Source of the DNA: Bryobacteraceae bacterium
GTDB taxonomy: Bacteria; Acidobacteriota; Terriglobia; Bryobacterales; Bryobacteraceae
Reading direction: 5' to 3'
Length of the DNA stretch: 13,346 bases
Assembly: GCA_030039005.1 (NCBI GenBank)
Contig: JASHQT010000257.1
Span: 1 to 13,346 of the forward strand
Shown piece after piece: positions 5,442-13,085 of this stretch. Positions within the stretch are counted from its first letter, which is position 1, and each line of letters opens with the position of its first letter. The position numbers were made by a program, and so were the translations under genes. Below the pieces are notes generated by a model. That model did not search any database. It was not told where the DNA came from and saw only the letters and a list, made by a program, of their open reading frames with translations.

Positions 5442-7547
5442 CTACAAGCGCCGGTTGCCCGGCCGCAGGAACACTACCACGGACCTGGGCGCCACGACAT
5501 AGCTCGGACGTTTCAGACGACTTCCAGCGCCTACGAAATCATCCGGACTCGCGAGTGAGGTGTCCACAATCCTTTTCCACTCCGCAGCAGTTCCCTCCTG
5601 GAGTGTGAATTCCAACGCTTCCCAATAGGCGTTAATCATCACGTAAAGGTCGTCGTCATCTTGCGACGCACCGTGCAGGCAGTATGCAAGGCTATGGGAA
5701 TCGTTGGACAGGTCGACGACCTGGCCCACGCCGTACCAGGAGATGTCCTCTCGCCAAAACCTGCTGCGACTGATGGAAGGATGGGCCTTGCGGAACGCGA
5801 TCATCGATTGGAAGAATCGGAAAATGTCCTGGTTAGCGCCAAGCTGATCCCAATCCAGCCAGCCGGTTGCGTTGTCCTGGTTGTATGGATTGTTATTTCC
5901 GAACTGCGTGTTTAGAAATTCGTCGCCGGCCCGGAACATGGGAATGCCGTTGGAAAGAAACAGCAGGCAGCAGAAATTCTTCGCTTGTTTCCGCCGGAGC
6001 GCTTGGACCTCGGAGGGCACGCTCTCCACTCCCTCGTGCCCGCAGTTCCAGCTGAAGTTGTCGTCGGTGCCGTCCTGGTTTTGATTGCCGTTCGCCCAAT
6101 TGTGCTTGTTGTTGTAGGAAACCAGATCGTAGAGCGTGAAGCCGTCGTGCGAGTCGACATAGTTGACGCTCTGGTAGGCGTGATAGGCGTCCGCGCGATT
6201 GTCGGGAAACAGGTCGTCGCTGCCATAGATCCGGCGCATCAGGTTGGGAACCATGCCGGCGTCGCCTTTAGTGAAGCGGCGGATGTCGTCGCGAAAGCGT
6301 CCGTTCCACTGCAGCCAGCTTACGCCAGGGAATCCGCGGCCGAGCTGATATGCTCCGGTATCCCAGGGCTCGGCGATCAAACGCAGGCGGGACAACTCGG
6401 GATCGGCGGCGATTTCGCTGAAGATGGGAGCTTGTCCCCAATTGAGCGATCCGTCGTCGTTGCGGCTGAACACCGAGGCCAGATCGAAGCGGAATCCATC
6501 GATATGCATTTCGTGCTTCCAATACCGCAAGCTGTCCATGACCATCTTGCGAACGTGCGCCCGGCTGAAGTTGAGCGTGTTGCCGGTGCCCGAATAGTTC
6601 GCATAGGGATTCGCAGGGTCCTGCGTCAGCATGTAGTAACTCGCCGCGCCGAAGCCTTTGAAGCTATAGATCGGGCCCCTGCGATTCCCCTCGGCTGTGT
6701 GGTTGTACACAACGTCGAGCACCACGCCGATGCCGGCTTGATGGAATGCCTTGACCATATTCTTGAACTCAGTGTGCTGATCATCCGCGCCGGCGGCGCT
6801 GGCATACTGAGCATGCGGCGCAAAGAAATTCAAAGGCATGTAACCCCAGTAATCGTTCTCCAGCGGGTCGCGCTGATAGATCGGCATCAACTCGACGGCC
6901 GTGACCCCAAGTTCCTTCAGGTACGGGATCTTTTGCACCAGGCCGGCGTACGTGCCGGCGCGAGAGGAATCGACGCCGGAGTTGGGATTCCTGGTGAACC
7001 CCCTCACATGCAATTCATAGATGATGGCATCGGATTCGTGATACGGCGGGTGAACACCCTCCCAGTCGAACTTCAGCTGTCGATGAATCAAAGAGCCCAG
7101 CGGCGCCCGGCCCGCGTTCGATCCCTCATGCATGGCCGCTTCGCGGCTGAAATCGCGAGGGAAGAAAACGCATCGAGCGTAGGGATCCAGCAACACCTTC
7201 TCTGGATCGAAGTTATGCAGTCCAGAGGCGGCTTGTCCGGAGACCGAGTACGCGTAGTACCGCGCGTCGCCCATCTCGGCCAGCGGCAAACGGCAATGCC
7301 ACACCTGTCCCGACTTGTTGCGCAGAAAATCGAAGCGGAACGTCGATAGCGGATTCACCAAGTCGGCAGAGGAATAGAGCAATAAAGTGACGCTCTCCGC
7401 ATCCTCGGCGTGAACCGCGAAATTGAAGGCCTGTTGTTCTTCGATCCACGTCGCGCCGAGCGGCAGAGGGCTACCTTCGAGTTGCTCCCAGGTGAGGCGC
7501 TGTCTGGGCTCGATCGAGGCGATGGCCGCTTCGGTTGAAGTCTTCAA
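5442..7547 (-). CDS. glgX: Glycogen debranching enzyme GlgX (GH13 isoamylase type)
   Basis: A 701-aa cytoplasmic enzyme that hydrolyses alpha-1,6 branches in glycogen or phosphorylase limit dextrin. An N-terminal CBM48-like domain (about 25-140, with PLPLGATW near its start) precedes the GH13 barrel. Conserved region I is DVVYNHT (278-284). The catalytic triad is visible: nucleophile D355 in DGFRFDLAS, acid/base E393 in IAEPWD, and D468 in VDSHDGFTL. The length matches GlgX/TreX. The likely start is TTG at 7547, because GGAG lies 7 bases upstream and no later Met leaves an intact N-terminal domain; a nearby ATG (7552) is out of frame. It is last of the gnd-zwf-pgl-glgX operon, 32 bases after pgl, which places glycogen breakdown with the oxidative pentose phosphate pathway. 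Confidence 0.94.
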   Translation of the reverse strand: MKTSTEAAIASIEPRQRLTWEQLEGSPLPLGATWIEEQQAFNFAVHAEDAESVTLLLYSSADLVNPLSTFRFDFLRNKSGQVWHCRLPLAEMGDARYYAYSVSGQAASGLHNFDPEKVLLDPYARCVFFPRDFSREAAMHEGSNAGRAPLGSLIHRQLKFDWEGVHPPYHESDAIIYELHVRGFTRNPNSGVDSSRAGTYAGLVQKIPYLKELGVTAVELMPIYQRDPLENDYWGYMPLNFFAPHAQYASAAGADDQHTEFKNMVKAFHQAGIGVVLDVVYNHTAEGNRRGPIYSFKGFGAASYYMLTQDPANPYANYSGTGNTLNFSRAHVRKMVMDSLRYWKHEMHIDGFRFDLASVFSRNDDGSLNWGQAPIFSEIAADPELSRLRLIAEPWDTGAYQLGRGFPGVSWLQWNGRFRDDIRRFTKGDAGMVPNLMRRIYGSDDLFPDNRADAYHAYQSVNYVDSHDGFTLYDLVSYNNKHNWANGNQNQDGTDDNFSWNCGHEGVESVPSEVQALRRKQAKNFCCLLFLSNGIPMFRAGDEFLNTQFGNNNPYNQDNATGWLDWDQLGANQDIFRFFQSMIAFRKAHPSISRSRFWREDISWYGVGQVVDLSNDSHSLAYCLHGASQDDDDLYVMINAYWEALEFTLQEGTAAEWKRIVDTSLASPDDFVGAGSRLKRPSYVVAPRSVVVFLRPGNRRL

Positions 7548-7558
7548 TTCATCGCTCC
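7544..7558 (-). promoter_or_regulatory. glgX ribosome site with TTG start and two-codon decoy ORF
   Basis: The minus strand reads GGAGCGATGAATTGA. GGAG is 7 bases before the in-frame TTG start. ATG-AAT-TGA makes a complete minimal ORF whose TGA overlaps the TTG by the shared TTGA. The ATG is only 2 bases after GGAG, too close for efficient use, so TTG is the better start call; the arrangement could reduce glgX translation relative to the upstream genes. Confidence 0.45.
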
Positions 7559-7579
7559 AGAAAGTTCGCGCCAGATTGG

Positions 7580-8275
7580 CTAAGCGGCTAAACTTCCGGC
7601 GGCTGCCCGGTCGGCGATAACCACGGCGTTATCCCGGCTAATTCCACCGGCCGGAATCGACGAATCGCCGCTGAACAACCGAGCCAGCATAGCGCGTTTC
7701 TCGCTACCTGTCGCCAGCCAAAGGATGCGGCGCGATCGATTGATCGCCGGGTAGGTCAACGTCATGCGCCGCCTCCCTTGATAGATTCCGGTCAATGCTA
7801 CATCGCGGTCCCTGACGCCCAGCACCGGATCGTTCGGCACCAAAGAAGCCGTGTGCCCATCCGGCCCGAGGCCGAGGTGGACTAGATCGAGAACCGGAGG
7901 CGAACCCGCGATTTTGGAAAGCAGCGCGGCGTATTGCTTGACCGCAGTTTCCAAATCCGCCGATTCCACCGGCATGGCATGAACATTTTCCGGGCGGATC
8001 GGCGCATGCTCCAGTAGGCTTTCCTGAATGTGCGTCCAGTTCCGGTCCGCATCACCGGCGGGGGCTACACGCTCGTCCACCTGGAAGACGTGCACGCTTT
8101 CCCAGGGCATTTCCTCCTCACCGAGCGCGCGCAGCATAATCCAGGGCGTACGTCCGCCGCTGACTGCCATGACGAATCCGCCGCGGCCCGCAACGGCGGC
8201 GCGAGCCTCTTCCGCAATGAAGCTCGCTGCCCTTTGAGCGGCCGCCTGGTCGCCGGCCGTAGCTTCAATTTTCAT
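7580..8275 (-). CDS. pgl: 6-phosphogluconolactonase
   Basis: A 231-aa enzyme that hydrolyses 6-phosphoglucono-1,5-lactone to 6-phosphogluconate, the second step of the oxidative pentose phosphate pathway. Family landmarks are VMAVSGGRTP (35-44), the VDER segment (66-69) and LGLGPDGHTASL (134-145), where H141 is the expected catalytic His. The length is usual for the DevB/NagB-like family. The reading frame stays open upstream inside zwf, but the start is ATG at 8275: GAGGA lies 7 bases before it and overlaps the zwf stop, and the domain begins there. The gap to zwf is 10 bases, which is normal for co-translated operon genes. Confidence 0.95.
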   Translation of the reverse strand: MKIEATAGDQAAAQRAASFIAEEARAAVAGRGGFVMAVSGGRTPWIMLRALGEEEMPWESVHVFQVDERVAPAGDADRNWTHIQESLLEHAPIRPENVHAMPVESADLETAVKQYAALLSKIAGSPPVLDLVHLGLGPDGHTASLVPNDPVLGVRDRDVALTGIYQGRRRMTLTYPAINRSRRILWLATGSEKRAMLARLFSGDSSIPAGGISRDNAVVIADRAAAGSLAA

Positions 8276-8285
8276 CGGGCGTTCC

Positions 8286-9698
8286 TCACGCCGCCCATCC
8301 GCTCTTGATCGCTTTGTCCTGACCGGTCGACGGATTTTGCCACCCACCGGGCGGCGTGATGCGTTCGATTTCCTTAGGCCCCCAACTGTTCGGCTCGTAC
8401 GAGTAAACGGGCGTGGCCTTTTGAAGAACCGGGTCAACGATGCGCCAGGCTTCTTCGACGTAATCCTCGCGCGCAAACGGCGTCGTGTCTCCGGACATCG
8501 CGTCACCCAGTATACGCTCGTACGCATCCATCTCCGCGGCGTTGGGATGTTGATTCGCGATCATTTCCACGGGTTGCGGCGCCAGAGTCTCTCCCGGCGC
8601 CATGACCGTCACGCCCATCGCGATCGCCACGTCCGGGCTGATTCTAAACCGCAGGTAATTGGATTCGAGTAGATCCGCAGACACTAAGGCAGGAGGTTTT
8701 CGCAGCCGGCAGACCACTTCGGTCGAGGTTACGGGGAGACATTTTCCGGCTCGAATGTAGAAAGGAACTCCCTGCCAAGTCCGGGAATTGATCTCCAGCT
8801 TCAGCGCGGCAAACGTCTCCACTTTGGAATCTCGCGCGACACCCTTCTCGTCCCGATACCCGCGGAACTGCCCCCGGACTAGATTGCTCTCTTCCAGCGG
8901 CGGGATCGCCTTGAGCACTTTGACCTTCTCATCGCGAACGGATTCGCTGTCCATCCTGGCCGGCGCTTCCATCACGAGATTGCTGAGGATCTGAAACAAG
9001 TGGTTCTGGACAACATCGCGGATGGCTCCGGTCTGATCGTAGAAGCCTCCGCGCCCTTCTACGCCGAAATTTTCGGCCATCGTGATTTGCACGCTCTCAA
9101 CGTAGTTGCGGTTCCAGAATGCATCAGTGAACATGTTCGCGAACCGAAACACAACGATGTTTTGGACGGGCCGTTTTCCCAAATAATGGTCAATCCGGAA
9201 AATGGAGGTCTCATCGAAATGACGCAGCAAAACCTGATTCAACTCACGCGCGGACGCAAGGTCGTGACCAAAGGGCTTTTCGACGATGACTCGCGCATTG
9301 TTCATGCAATTGCAATCCACCAGCCGGTCCACCACCTCCTCGAACAAAACGGGCGGGATGGCCAGATAGTGCGCGGGCCGTTGGGCACCCTTGAGTTGCT
9401 CCCCTAACGCCCGGAAAGTAGCGGGGTCGGAATAGTCACCGTCGATGTATCGCAGCAAGCCGCAAAGCTTCTCAAACGCGGCAGGATCCACGCCGCCACC
9501 GTGTTTTTCGAGGCTATCCTGCGCGCGCGCCTTGAGTTGATCGAGCGTCCATCCGGCCTTGGCGACTCCGATTACCGGGATGTTCAGATGACCGCGCTTC
9601 ACCATGGCCTGCAACGCCGGGAAGATTTTCTTGTAGGCCAAGTCGCCAGTTGCGCCGAAGAAAACGAAAGCGTCGGAATGAGCTGGAGTATTTGACAT
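8286..9698 (-). CDS. zwf: Glucose-6-phosphate 1-dehydrogenase
   Basis: A 470-aa enzyme that oxidises glucose 6-phosphate to 6-phosphogluconolactone and forms NAD(P)H, the entry step of the oxidative pentose phosphate pathway. The coenzyme site GATGDLAYKK begins near residue 15, EKPFG follows in the middle of the Rossmann domain, and the active-site signature RIDHYLGK is at 168-175 with the catalytic His at 171. The C-terminal half has the expected beta+alpha domain with FYIRAGKCL. It is slightly shorter than the common 480-510 aa. ATG at 9698 is 3 bases after the gnd stop, and its ribosome site (AAGGTGG) lies in the end of gnd, so translation is probably coupled. Confidence 0.97.
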   Translation of the reverse strand: MSNTPAHSDAFVFFGATGDLAYKKIFPALQAMVKRGHLNIPVIGVAKAGWTLDQLKARAQDSLEKHGGGVDPAAFEKLCGLLRYIDGDYSDPATFRALGEQLKGAQRPAHYLAIPPVLFEEVVDRLVDCNCMNNARVIVEKPFGHDLASARELNQVLLRHFDETSIFRIDHYLGKRPVQNIVVFRFANMFTDAFWNRNYVESVQITMAENFGVEGRGGFYDQTGAIRDVVQNHLFQILSNLVMEAPARMDSESVRDEKVKVLKAIPPLEESNLVRGQFRGYRDEKGVARDSKVETFAALKLEINSRTWQGVPFYIRAGKCLPVTSTEVVCRLRKPPALVSADLLESNYLRFRISPDVAIAMGVTVMAPGETLAPQPVEMIANQHPNAAEMDAYERILGDAMSGDTTPFAREDYVEEAWRIVDPVLQKATPVYSYEPNSWGPKEIERITPPGGWQNPSTGQDKAIKSGWAA

Positions 9699-9701
9699 GG
9701 T

Positions 9702-10736
9702 TCACGCCACCTTCGAAACAGGCTCTGATTTTTCCAAGTGTCCACCGAACTCAAAGCGCATGGCGGAAAGAAGCTTGTCGGCAAAATCGGCCTCGCCCCG
9801 CGATGCGAAGCGCTCATACAGGGCGCTGGTCAGAATAGTGGCCGGAACGCCTTCATCGATCGCGGCCTTGATGGTCCACCGCCCTTCGCCGGAATCCGAA
9901 ACCCGCCCGGCAAATTTCGCCAGGTGCGGGTCCTGCACCAACGCCGAGGCGGTCAGATCGAGCAGCCAGGAAGCAATCACGCTCCCACGGCGCCAGACCT
10001 CAGTGACGTCGGTCAGGTTCAGGTCGTACTGATAGTGCTCGGGGTCGCGCAAGGGCGTCGTTTCGGCGTCCGCGGCTTGGTTCTCTTGCTTGCCGGCGTT
10101 TGCCGCCCGCAGAATATTCAGTCCCTCGGCGTATGCCGCCATGACTCCGTATTCGATACCGTTGTGAACCATCTTCACAAAATGGCCGGCGCCGTTGGGC
10201 CCGCAGTGCAGGTAACCTTGTTCGGCCGTTCCGCCGAGCTTCTCACGTCCCGGAGTCCGGGAGATATCGCCCATGCCGGGGGCGAGCGCGGAAAAGATGG
10301 GATCGAGACGACGGACCACATCCAGCTCGCCCCCAATCATCATGCAGTAGCCCCGTTCCAGACCCCACACGCCGCCGCTGGTTCCCACATCCACGTAGTG
10401 AATGTTTCGCGTTGCAAGCTCCTTGGCCCGGCGAATGTCGTCGACGTAGTATGAGTTGCCCCCGTCGATCAAAATGTCGCCCTTCTCCAAGTGCGGCAGC
10501 AGGTCTGCGATCGTACCGTCGACCACGGCGGCCGGAACCATGAGCCAGACAGCTCTGGGCTTTTCGAGTGCTTTTACGAATTCGGCCAGCGACGCTGTAC
10601 CGTTAGCTTTTTCCGCGGCCAGCTCATCCACGGCTTTCTGAGACCTGTCGAAGACCACACACTTGTGACCTTTTTTCAACAGGCGCCGGACCATGTTAGC
10701 GCCCATCCTTCCAAGACCGATCATGCCAAGTTGCAT
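9702..10736 (-). CDS. gnd: 6-phosphogluconate dehydrogenase, decarboxylating, short form
   Basis: A 344-aa enzyme converting 6-phosphogluconate to ribulose 5-phosphate and CO2 with reduction of NAD(P)+. The Rossmann motif GLGRMG is at 7-12, DGGNSYY at 91-97, the substrate loop DVGTSGGVWGLERGYCMMIGG at 116-136 (written here in part as GTSGGVWGLERG), and the catalytic Lys and Glu are K188 and E195 in HFVKMVHNGIEYG. It belongs to the short class (about 300-350 aa) rather than the 470-aa E. coli type. After strand 2 the residues are D30-R31-S32: Asp favours NAD+, Arg-Ser could accept NADP+, so cofactor use is open. I use ATG at 10736, preceded by GGGGGA; the frame is open 12 codons further but without a better site. 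First gene of the operon. Confidence 0.94.
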   Translation of the reverse strand: MQLGMIGLGRMGANMVRRLLKKGHKCVVFDRSQKAVDELAAEKANGTASLAEFVKALEKPRAVWLMVPAAVVDGTIADLLPHLEKGDILIDGGNSYYVDDIRRAKELATRNIHYVDVGTSGGVWGLERGYCMMIGGELDVVRRLDPIFSALAPGMGDISRTPGREKLGGTAEQGYLHCGPNGAGHFVKMVHNGIEYGVMAAYAEGLNILRAANAGKQENQAADAETTPLRDPEHYQYDLNLTDVTEVWRRGSVIASWLLDLTASALVQDPHLAKFAGRVSDSGEGRWTIKAAIDEGVPATILTSALYERFASRGEADFADKLLSAMRFEFGGHLEKSEPVSKVA

Positions 10737-10949
10737 ATATCCCCCGGAATGAGATGCCACCAGACGATGCAAAGCGACGCGGCAATTCTAGATGCTCGCG
10801 TAGCCGGTTCGTGGGACGTTGCTATCCCCAAACTGTTTCCAAAATCCGAAAGATGACGATTCAGCCGCAACGATGTGGCCCCGGTTCAGTTACACAACGT
10901 GAATACGCGACGGCTTCCCGCGATAGCTTGTGCCCACGTGCCGGGCTGG

Positions 10950-10978
10950 TTGACAAAATCAAGGGTACGCAACGTCAA
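10950..10978. repeat. Inverted repeat TTGAC-N19-GTCAA
   Basis: TTGAC and GTCAA are separated by 19 bases; one flanking pair on each side extends the match imperfectly. It lies about 210-240 bases before the gnd start. It could be a regulator site for the pentose phosphate operon, but five-base arms this far apart arise easily by chance. Confidence 0.25.
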
Positions 10979-11065
10979 ACGCACGCGCCGTCACCGTATG
11001 GTGAAGCGTCGCGCATTTCACGAGCACGCCCTCACCAAAGTGGACAAAAGCCTAAGTACCTTGGT

Positions 11066-11093
11066 GCAGCCGGCAGAGCGCCACGCCGGCCGC
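11066..11093 (-). terminator. Strong hairpin directly after the secreted-protein gene
   Basis: On the minus strand GCGGCCGGC (11093-11085) pairs with GCCGGCTGC (11074-11066), nine pairs including one G-U, around a 10-base loop. It begins one base after the stop codon. There is no T run, so it may be a T-less terminator or a 3'-end stability hairpin. Confidence 0.5.
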
Positions 11094-11094
11094 T

Positions 11095-12987
11095 TCATTG
11101 ACCGGCGACGTAAATCTGAAAGCCTTGGCTATATCCTGCGATCGTGGTCACATAAATCGCCCCGGGATAATTGGCGGCCTGAAAATTGATCTGGCTGGCC
11201 CCGGCTACCAGGTATGGCGCCGGCCCGGCGTACTGCACAGTGAAGGGCTGCCAGACGCAAGCCACCAGGCAGTTCTCTCCCACGGTATCGCTGGCGCTAA
11301 CTGTGATCGCCAAAACGTTGCTGGGCAGCGGAAGCGGCACCAGCGCCCCGTCGGCCTGGGCCGGCGTGATCGGGCCGAGCCCGGTCGCCCACACCGTGAC
11401 GATGCTGCCCACCGGAGCGGGATTTGTGGCGGAGTTTATGCTCTCGTCCTGATTTATCGCCAATGCGTACGTGCCATCCACTGTGAATACGCCCGGAACG
11501 GCTTGTTGCACAGCCCAGGTCAGGCAATTCGTGTTGGCGTGGTTATAAGAGACACAGACCTGCGTGTTCTGTCCTGGCGTTAGCGACCATGGCGCTACAG
11601 TATTGATCTGCGCGTCCTGCACCCACAGCAGCGGCACCGGATTGTCGTCGAAAGTCACCTCCACTCCGGCCACTTGGGTGGGGAAAGGGGTTTGCAAGGT
11701 AGCCTGCGGCTGAACCCCCTGCTCCGGTCCGAGCCCGGTGCCAAACAGTGTCACAATCTCTCCCGGTGATATCGCCAAAGGCTGGAAGCTGGCCCCATTG
11801 CCCAGACAAGCCAATGGAGGGACTTGGGCGGTTGCATTGGGGGAGAGGCTCAAAACGTAATTAGCCGCGTTATTTGCCGTGGCGAACGGTCCGCCTCGCG
11901 TAGGTACAAAGCTTGGTTGGGCCGGAACCAACAACAGCACGGTCGAATTCGCACCCATGGCGACGACAGGCCATAGCGGCTCTGAGTTTAGGGCGGATGG
12001 AACATACGTGCCCTGGAGTTGGGAACCATCAGGAGCAATCACGATCAGGTAGGCAACTCCCAGAGGCGTATTCCCGCAGGTCACCAAGCTGTTCTTCATC
12101 TGGAACGCCTGGTCTCCCCCTCCGGCGATGTAGGCGTTCCCGGCTGCGTCCAGAGCCAGATTTCCACCGGCCATCCCAGGAACCGTGGTCACAACAGTTA
12201 CGGCGCCCGAAGAATCCACGCGTTGCAATACGCCGCGTTGCATTCCGCCATTCGATCCGAGCACGATCGCATCCCCGCTCGCATTCACGGCAACCGCCGC
12301 AGGCTGAGAGTCCTGAGGAAGAGTCACATCGAACCCGGTGGAACCGTCCGGCGACACCTCGGTGAGAAAGCCAGCGATGGATTCTTGGCCTGTGGTGAAT
12401 CCCACAATGAAGGCAGCACCCGAGCTATTCACGGCAATCGCGGTCGGTGTTCCCGCGAACTGAGTCGTGTAATCGACCCCGCTGCCGTCCGCATTCACCC
12501 TGGCTATCACTCCCGGGGCGGCCGAGCCGGACGCGGCGGCAACATAGGCGCGGCCTTGAGAATCGGCCGCAAGAACGTTCGGCTCTCCCGGCATCAGCGC
12601 TACCGAGGCTTGCCACGCGATCCCCGTCCCGCTCGAAGCCAGCTTATCCACGTAAACGGACGTGTCCTGCGGCTGGTTCACGGGGATCACGTATACGCCG
12701 CCGTTGGGATCCACCGCCATCGTGCTCACGCCGAATGCGAGCCGGTTGTCCCACAGCAGCGTAGTCCCGTCGGCGGAAAGCTTGGTCACGCACGAGGACG
12801 AGGTGTGCACGCAGTATGGCTGCAGAAGGTAAATAGCGCCGGAGGCGTCCGTCGCGATCTGCGAAGAGGTGTCGTTCAGCCATTCGCTATAGCCCACCCC
12901 CAGCGGGAAAGCGGACGGTTGCGCCACCGCACTGGCCGCGCTCAGTAACACCAGACACAAGGATGCTCGCCCAGTCACGAAGCGCAT
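11095..12987 (-). CDS. Secreted beta-propeller protein with TIGR03437 C-terminal domain
   Basis: A 630-aa exported protein. Residues 1-22 or so form a signal peptide: MRFVTGR, a hydrophobic core (SLCLVLLSAASA), then AVAQ as a likely cleavage site. Residues 25-385 contain repeated blade units of the type AVDxxGxAYVxG (for example STMAVDPNGGVYVIP, PTAIAVNSSGAAFIVG, GNLALDAAGNAYIAGG), like SBBP/NHL beta-propellers. From about residue 390 to the end it matches my knowledge of TIGR03437, a domain expanded in Candidatus Solibacter; it starts near GNGASFQP and has two copies of a GTGLGP-type motif (SPGEIVTLFGTGLGP and VGSIVTVWATGLGP). I start it at ATG 12987 because a GTG 66 bases upstream gives a non-signal N-terminus and lies inside a palindrome. 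The function of the family is unknown; surface or secreted binding is inferred. Confidence 0.85.
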   Translation of the reverse strand: MRFVTGRASLCLVLLSAASAVAQPSAFPLGVGYSEWLNDTSSQIATDASGAIYLLQPYCVHTSSSCVTKLSADGTTLLWDNRLAFGVSTMAVDPNGGVYVIPVNQPQDTSVYVDKLASSGTGIAWQASVALMPGEPNVLAADSQGRAYVAAASGSAAPGVIARVNADGSGVDYTTQFAGTPTAIAVNSSGAAFIVGFTTGQESIAGFLTEVSPDGSTGFDVTLPQDSQPAAVAVNASGDAIVLGSNGGMQRGVLQRVDSSGAVTVVTTVPGMAGGNLALDAAGNAYIAGGGDQAFQMKNSLVTCGNTPLGVAYLIVIAPDGSQLQGTYVPSALNSEPLWPVVAMGANSTVLLLVPAQPSFVPTRGGPFATANNAANYVLSLSPNATAQVPPLACLGNGASFQPLAISPGEIVTLFGTGLGPEQGVQPQATLQTPFPTQVAGVEVTFDDNPVPLLWVQDAQINTVAPWSLTPGQNTQVCVSYNHANTNCLTWAVQQAVPGVFTVDGTYALAINQDESINSATNPAPVGSIVTVWATGLGPITPAQADGALVPLPLPSNVLAITVSASDTVGENCLVACVWQPFTVQYAGPAPYLVAGASQINFQAANYPGAIYVTTIAGYSQGFQIYVAGQ

Positions 12988-13044
12988 TTCAGCATCCCGA
13001 GTGCCGGGAAAACCGCCTTTGAAATGAAAGGCTTCTTCGACTAC

Positions 13045-13063
13045 GTGTGTCACGCTGACACAC
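13045..13063. promoter_or_regulatory. Perfect 19-base palindrome upstream of the secreted-protein gene
   Basis: GTGTGTCA-CGC-TGACACAC has perfect 8-bp arms and a 3-base centre. It lies 23 bases after the receptor stop and 58 bases before the secreted-protein start. No T run follows on either strand, so it looks more like a dimeric regulator site than a terminator. A TGTCA-N3-TGACA core is a plausible operator; I cannot name the regulator. Confidence 0.55.
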
Positions 13064-13085
13064 TGTGCGCGGGTTGCGGACGTTT

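Larger units (their letters stand above)
10737..11094. other. 358-base gene-free region upstream of the gnd operon
   Basis: This stretch must hold the promoter of gnd-zwf-pgl-glgX and the end of the secreted-protein transcript. I see no credible gene: open frames on the plus strand have no ribosome site and no family character. Visible features are a strong hairpin at its right end, an inverted repeat TTGAC (10950-10954) with GTCAA (10974-10978), and a small stem TCACC/GGTGA around 10991-11004. No clear -35/-10 pair for gnd stands out on the minus strand. Confidence 0.5.

Noticed and set aside
5985..7349. 454-codon open frame on the plus strand opposite glgX
   Set aside because: It lies fully antisense to a clear GH13 enzyme with an intact catalytic triad. 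Its protein has no recognisable domain, and it is explained by codon bias in a GC-rich gene.
7580..8527. Longer 315-codon form of pgl starting inside zwf
   Set aside because: The extra N-terminal residues are Arg-rich and overlap zwf by more than 200 bases. ATG at 8275 has a good ribosome site and begins where the lactonase domain begins.
9738..10454. 238-codon plus-strand open frame opposite gnd
   Set aside because: Fully antisense to a well-supported 6-phosphogluconate dehydrogenase; no ribosome site or domain supports it.
10950..10955. Consensus-like TTGACA on the plus strand as a promoter
   Set aside because: No -10-like hexamer occurs 16-18 bases downstream, and no plus-strand gene follows.
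10754..11189. Two plus-strand open frames (115 and 104 codons) in the gnd upstream region
   Set aside because: Both run into the antisense of the secreted-protein gene or end at its edge, lack ribosome sites and have random-looking composition.
12019..12948. 309-codon plus-strand open frame opposite the secreted protein
   Set aside because: Antisense to a gene with a signal peptide, propeller repeats and a known C-terminal domain; no family character and very Arg/His-rich composition typical of a shadow frame.
12985..13053. GTG start giving a 652-aa form of the secreted protein
   Set aside because: The added 22 residues are charged and would bury the signal peptide. The GTG lies inside a perfect palindrome and has no clear ribosome site.
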